DNA from: Candidatus Kerfeldbacteria bacterium
GTDB taxonomy: Bacteria > Patescibacteriota > Patescibacteriia > SBBC01 > CAIJZX01
Direction: 5' to 3'
DNA: 7,494 nucleotides
Assembly: GCA_016217865.1 (NCBI GenBank)
Contig: JACRFO010000073.1
Location: 1-7,494 of the forward strand
Positions 5,738 through 7,494 of this stretch are shown piece by piece. The notes under the pieces were generated by a model, which saw only the letters and a program-made list of their open reading frames with translations, ran no database searches and had not been told where the DNA came from. The number at the start of each line of letters is the position of its first letter. The stretch's first letter is position 1. The position numbers and the translations under genes were made by a program.

Positions 5738-5921
5738 ATGGGTGCTGCTGGTACGTACCAGCGCGCTTGGCCCGACGGACGTCATCGCAGACGTCTTCCA
5801 TCCGAACCGGATGAAGGACCGGGGTGACGAGCGGGCGGGTCGCACGCCGGCGGAGGTAGGCACCGTACGCGGCGAGGATGGCGAGGGCGAACAGGACGAG
5901 ACTGGCGATCAGGTTGTTCAC
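5736..5921 (-). CDS. 61-aa single-pass membrane protein, unknown function
   Basis: The start is GTG at 5921, with SD AAGGAG (plus-strand 5929-5934) 7 bases upstream, so a frame extending to 5951 is rejected. The product has one hydrophobic helix at about residues 4-22 (L-I-A-S-L-V-L-F-A-L-A...), then R-R-R at 24-26, which predicts an N-out, C-in topology. A charged cytosolic tail of about 35 residues (M-E-D-V-C-D-D-V-R-R-A-K-R) follows. I recognise no family. Its GTG start overlaps the TGA stop of the 49-aa ORF upstream (GTGA), a hallmark of coupled translation, so the two products may work together. The stop overlaps the terminator stem. Confidence 0.7.
   Translation of the reverse strand: MNNLIASLVLFALAILAAYGAYLRRRATRPLVTPVLHPVRMEDVCDDVRRAKRAGTYQQHP
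5747..5762. repeat. 16-bp perfect palindrome
   Basis: GCTGGTACGTACCAGC is fully self-complementary with no spacer. It lies in the last codons of the 61-aa gene, 10 bases upstream (minus-strand sense) of the terminator stem. It could be a protein-binding site or an mRNA 3'-end structure, or coincidence; GTAC cores also occur in the nearby promoter region. Confidence 0.5.
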
Positions 5922-6067
5922 GGCGTGTCTCCTTCGGTTGGGTTTTTCCACCAGTGCTCGACCGGATAACCTTCATCGGCCGAGTGGTCGATAGTGTTGG
6001 TCTGAATGCAGCAGAGGATCAGACCAAGGAACCACCAGGGCGCGTGCTCCACCAACAGGTGTTTCAT
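5918..6067 (-). CDS. 49-aa ORF with hydrophobic N-terminal segment, unknown function
   Basis: ATG 6067 to TGA 5918 encodes 49 residues. It begins M-K-H-L-L-V-E-H, has a hydrophobic stretch at about 11-21 (W-W-F-L-G-L-I-L-C-C-I), and a hydrophilic acidic tail (D-H-S-A-D-E-G-Y-P-V-E-H-W-W). The short hydrophobic run with C-C could be a membrane anchor; the residues before it do not make a good lipobox. An SD (AAAGAGG) lies 5 bases before the ATG, and a promoter with perfect -35 and 17-base spacing lies upstream. The TGA overlaps the GTG of the next gene by four bases (GTGA). I recognise no family. Support is contextual (promoter, SD, coupling), not by homology; a leader-peptide role for the 61-aa gene is possible. 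Confidence 0.6.
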   Translation of the reverse strand: MKHLLVEHAPWWFLGLILCCIQTNTIDHSADEGYPVEHWWKNPTEGDTP

Positions 6068-6074
6068 GGGAGCC

Positions 6075-6114
6075 TCTTTCAGAACGAAGGGGTGTTAGGG
6101 CCATTCCTGAAAGA
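6075..6114 (-). promoter_or_regulatory. 5'-leader hairpin overlapping the SD of the 49-aa ORF
   Basis: On the - strand TCTTTCAG (6114-6107), at the predicted 5' end of the mRNA, is a perfect 8-bp complement of CTGAAAGA (6082-6075), with a 24-base loop. The 3' arm contains the first part of the SD (AAAGAGG), so pairing would partly block ribosome access. This is the geometry of a translational switch. The pairing is seen; regulation is inferred. Confidence 0.45.
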
Positions 6115-6120
6115 CCGCTC

Positions 6121-6149
6121 AACCTAGCAGAAAAACTGGATTTTGTCAA
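6121..6149 (-). promoter_or_regulatory. Strong predicted promoter of the two-gene small-peptide operon
   Basis: On the - strand there is a perfect -35 TTGACA (6149-6144), a 17-base spacer ending in TGC (an extended -10 element), and a -10 TAGGTT (6126-6121). The start of transcription would be near 6115. It overlaps the promoter of the divergent acyltransferase gene. Confidence 0.8.
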
Positions 6150-6165
6150 TGATGGGCGCTATACT
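6137..6165 (+). promoter_or_regulatory. Predicted promoter of the acyltransferase gene, giving a leaderless mRNA
   Basis: The -10 box TATACT (6160-6165, 5/6) is preceded at 17 bases by a weak -35 TGGATT (6137-6142, 3/6). Only 8 bases separate the -10 from the ATG at 6174, so transcription would begin at or within a few bases of the start codon. The GGGG before the ATG is too close to act as a normal SD. The -35 lies inside the spacer of the opposing promoter. Confidence 0.6.
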
Positions 6166-6173
6166 ACTGGGGT

Positions 6174-7481
6174 ATGGCTTCACCGTATCGGGTCCTCGCT
6201 TTCACGGTTTTACCGCTGCTCCGGTGGCGGATTCAGCGTATCGATGGACGTGAACACCTCCCGTCCGGGGCGTTTATCGTCGCCGTTAACCATCAGAGTT
6301 GGATTGATTCGGCAATTCTCGGCGGCGCGCTATATCGGCACATCGGAAAATCGCTGCGGTTCATAGCCCAATCGAGCAAGTGGCGCAGCGTCGGCGGAAT
6401 TCCCATCAACGAGTACAACAAATCTAGTGTCCTCGACATTGCCTATGGATACCTTGAAGCCGGTCACCCAGTCGTTGTCTTTCCCGAGGGCAACAGTAAT
6501 AAGAACCCCGAACTTCGTTCTGGAAAAACTGGGGCGGCCCGTTTAGCTCTGCGCAGCGGGCTACCAGTTGTTCCGATCGGCATCCAAGGAACGAACGGAG
6601 TGAAGGCGTGGCAAGCACAGCTCTGGTTCTTCCGTTTTTGGAAACCATGCCGCGTGACGATCGGCGAGCCGATGCTTTTTCCCCGGACAGCGCTGACTGG
6701 CAACGACGAAGCGTTGCTGATGACCACGACGGACCGGATCATGAGGGGGATTAGTGCGGTCTCATCGAAACCGTATGCCGACGCGCCACTACAGCCGAAC
6801 ATGCTGCCGAATCCTTCGTTCCTATCATGGTTGATTTGGCGTGTGGCGGCTCCACTCATTTACCTCCGGATTCGGGTCCATGGAACAGAACACCTACCGA
6901 CCAGCGGCGCTTTCATCGTCGTCGGCAACCATAACAGTTACTTTGATGCCCCGACCTTGAGTGCGGCGGTCTATCGGGCCCGCAAGTTGTTCCTCCAGTA
7001 TCCGACGAAGCCGACCGTAGCTGCCGCCTTGCAGCGTATCGTCGGTCAACGTGGGCTGACGACGATTGGCATCGTTCCGATTGATCCAACCAGCCGCGCA
7101 ACTGTCCTCGACGCTGCGATTGCTCACCTCCGGTCGGGCGGGGCCGTTGGCATTTTCCCCGAGGGGATGCGCAACAAACCATCCGTAAATCCGCAGTGGC
7201 AGACAACTATGTTACGAGGGAAAACCGGCGTGGCCCGGCTGTGGTTAGCGTCGGGAGCGCCAGTTATTCCGGTTGGGATAGAAGCGCCGTATGGTATTTC
7301 CTACCTCGAGACACTGCTGATCATCTTGAGGTTCTGGAAACCAGTCCACCTCACCTTTGGTCCGCCCGTGGCGATGCCTGTTCCTCCGTCAACCGCGCCG
7401 TCAAAAGAGGACCTCGAACAGATCACCCGCATCGTGATGCGACGGGTCGCGGCCTTGTGCCATTTAACGTACACATACTGA
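6174..7481 (+). CDS. Tandem two-domain PlsC-type 1-acylglycerol-3-phosphate acyltransferase
   Basis: This 435-aa protein has two complete PlsC/LPLAT domains. Half one (about 1-200) has N39-H40-Q-S-W-I-D45 (HX4D catalytic motif), G-G-I-P-I (74-78) and F103-P-E-G106. Half two (about 215-435) has N252-H253-N-S-Y-F-D258, G-I-V-P-I (299-303) and F328-P-E-G331. Both continue with R-S/G-G-K-T-G-A/V-A-R-L, a V-x-P-I/V-G-I strand and an F-W-K-P segment (155-158, 387-390), pointing to duplication and fusion. Known single-domain members are about 200-250 aa and transfer an acyl group to lysophosphatidic acid or related lysolipids at the inner membrane face. The halves may act on different substrates or as a pseudo-dimer; the specific substrate is not shown. 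There is no long membrane helix beyond short hydrophobic stretches near each domain start. The start is supported by family alignment; the mRNA is probably leaderless. An ATG 1 base after the stop could begin another gene beyond the window. Confidence 0.93.
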   Translation: MASPYRVLAFTVLPLLRWRIQRIDGREHLPSGAFIVAVNHQSWIDSAILGGALYRHIGKSLRFIAQSSKWRSVGGIPINEYNKSSVLDIAYGYLEAGHPVVVFPEGNSNKNPELRSGKTGAARLALRSGLPVVPIGIQGTNGVKAWQAQLWFFRFWKPCRVTIGEPMLFPRTALTGNDEALLMTTTDRIMRGISAVSSKPYADAPLQPNMLPNPSFLSWLIWRVAAPLIYLRIRVHGTEHLPTSGAFIVVGNHNSYFDAPTLSAAVYRARKLFLQYPTKPTVAAALQRIVGQRGLTTIGIVPIDPTSRATVLDAAIAHLRSGGAVGIFPEGMRNKPSVNPQWQTTMLRGKTGVARLWLASGAPVIPVGIEAPYGISYLETLLIILRFWKPVHLTFGPPVAMPVPPSTAPSKEDLEQITRIVMRRVAALCHLTYTY

Positions 7482-7494
7482 CATGCATCCGCGA

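Noticed and set aside
5154..5814. Open frames on the + strand through the 5208-5612 region
   Set aside because: They overlap each other and the minus-strand membrane gene, have no SD, and give low-complexity polar translations, while the minus-strand frame has clear membrane helices and signals.
5922..5951. N-terminal extension of the 61-aa protein to 5951
   Set aside because: The extension would include the SD AAGGAG itself; GTG 5921 follows that SD at 7 bases and overlaps the upstream stop.
5976..6104. Alternative ATG at 6104 (- strand) giving a 43-codon frame overlapping the 49-aa ORF
   Set aside because: It has no properly spaced SD, a polar composition without features, and its ATG lies in the hairpin loop.
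7483..7494. ATG one base after the acyltransferase stop as a new gene
   Set aside because: Only four codons are visible, which is too little to support a call.

Overview
The window looks like a bacterial chromosome segment of moderately high GC, probably from a Patescibacteria/CPR (Parcubacteria-like) lineage. This lineage call is an inference. It rests on a NusA with a long charged insert in its N-terminal domain and no rimP or infB beside it, on mostly very short gaps between genes, and on several small proteins I cannot assign to any family. No rRNA, tRNA, CRISPR array, transposase or integrase is visible.

Layout on the + strand: the C-terminal part of a class I SAM methyltransferase (1-300), a YraN/UPF0102 putative nuclease (304-648), two small orphan genes each with its own promoter and terminator (738-1109, 1235-1528), nusA (1626-3008), a membrane proton-pumping pyrophosphatase (3039-5108) closed by a strong terminator, and at the far end a double-domain PlsC-type acyltransferase (6174-7481). 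Between the last two, on the - strand, lies a block of three small unrecognised genes, all with predicted membrane segments. These are a 49-aa and a 61-aa ORF joined by a GTGA stop/start overlap (5918-6067, 5736-5921), and a 134-aa four-helix membrane protein with its own promoter (5208-5612).

Two kinds of gene alternate. The recognisable housekeeping genes (yraN, nusA, hppA, plsC) have intermediate third-position GC and poor, absent or badly spaced Shine-Dalgarno (SD) sequences. The orphan genes have high third-position GC, well-placed SD sites, near-consensus TTGACA promoters with spacers of 17 or 18 bases, and intrinsic terminators that often contain the stop codon. In two places the U-tract of one terminator runs into, or sits only a few bases before, the -35 box of the next promoter. 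Five of the six predicted -10 boxes begin with TAG. The plsC promoter is the exception: it has TATACT eight bases before the ATG, which predicts a leaderless mRNA, and it overlaps the divergent promoter of the small-membrane-peptide operon.

In function, NusA acts in transcription elongation and termination, HppA recycles pyrophosphate while energising the membrane, and the PlsC fusion probably acylates lysophospholipids or a related lipid. The five orphans have no assigned function. The 738-1109 product has a secondary-structure order like a response-regulator receiver but lacks the phosphoacceptor aspartate. I do not see a complete, recognisable new defence or mobile system. The best candidates for novelty are the orphan transcription units and their regulatory architecture.
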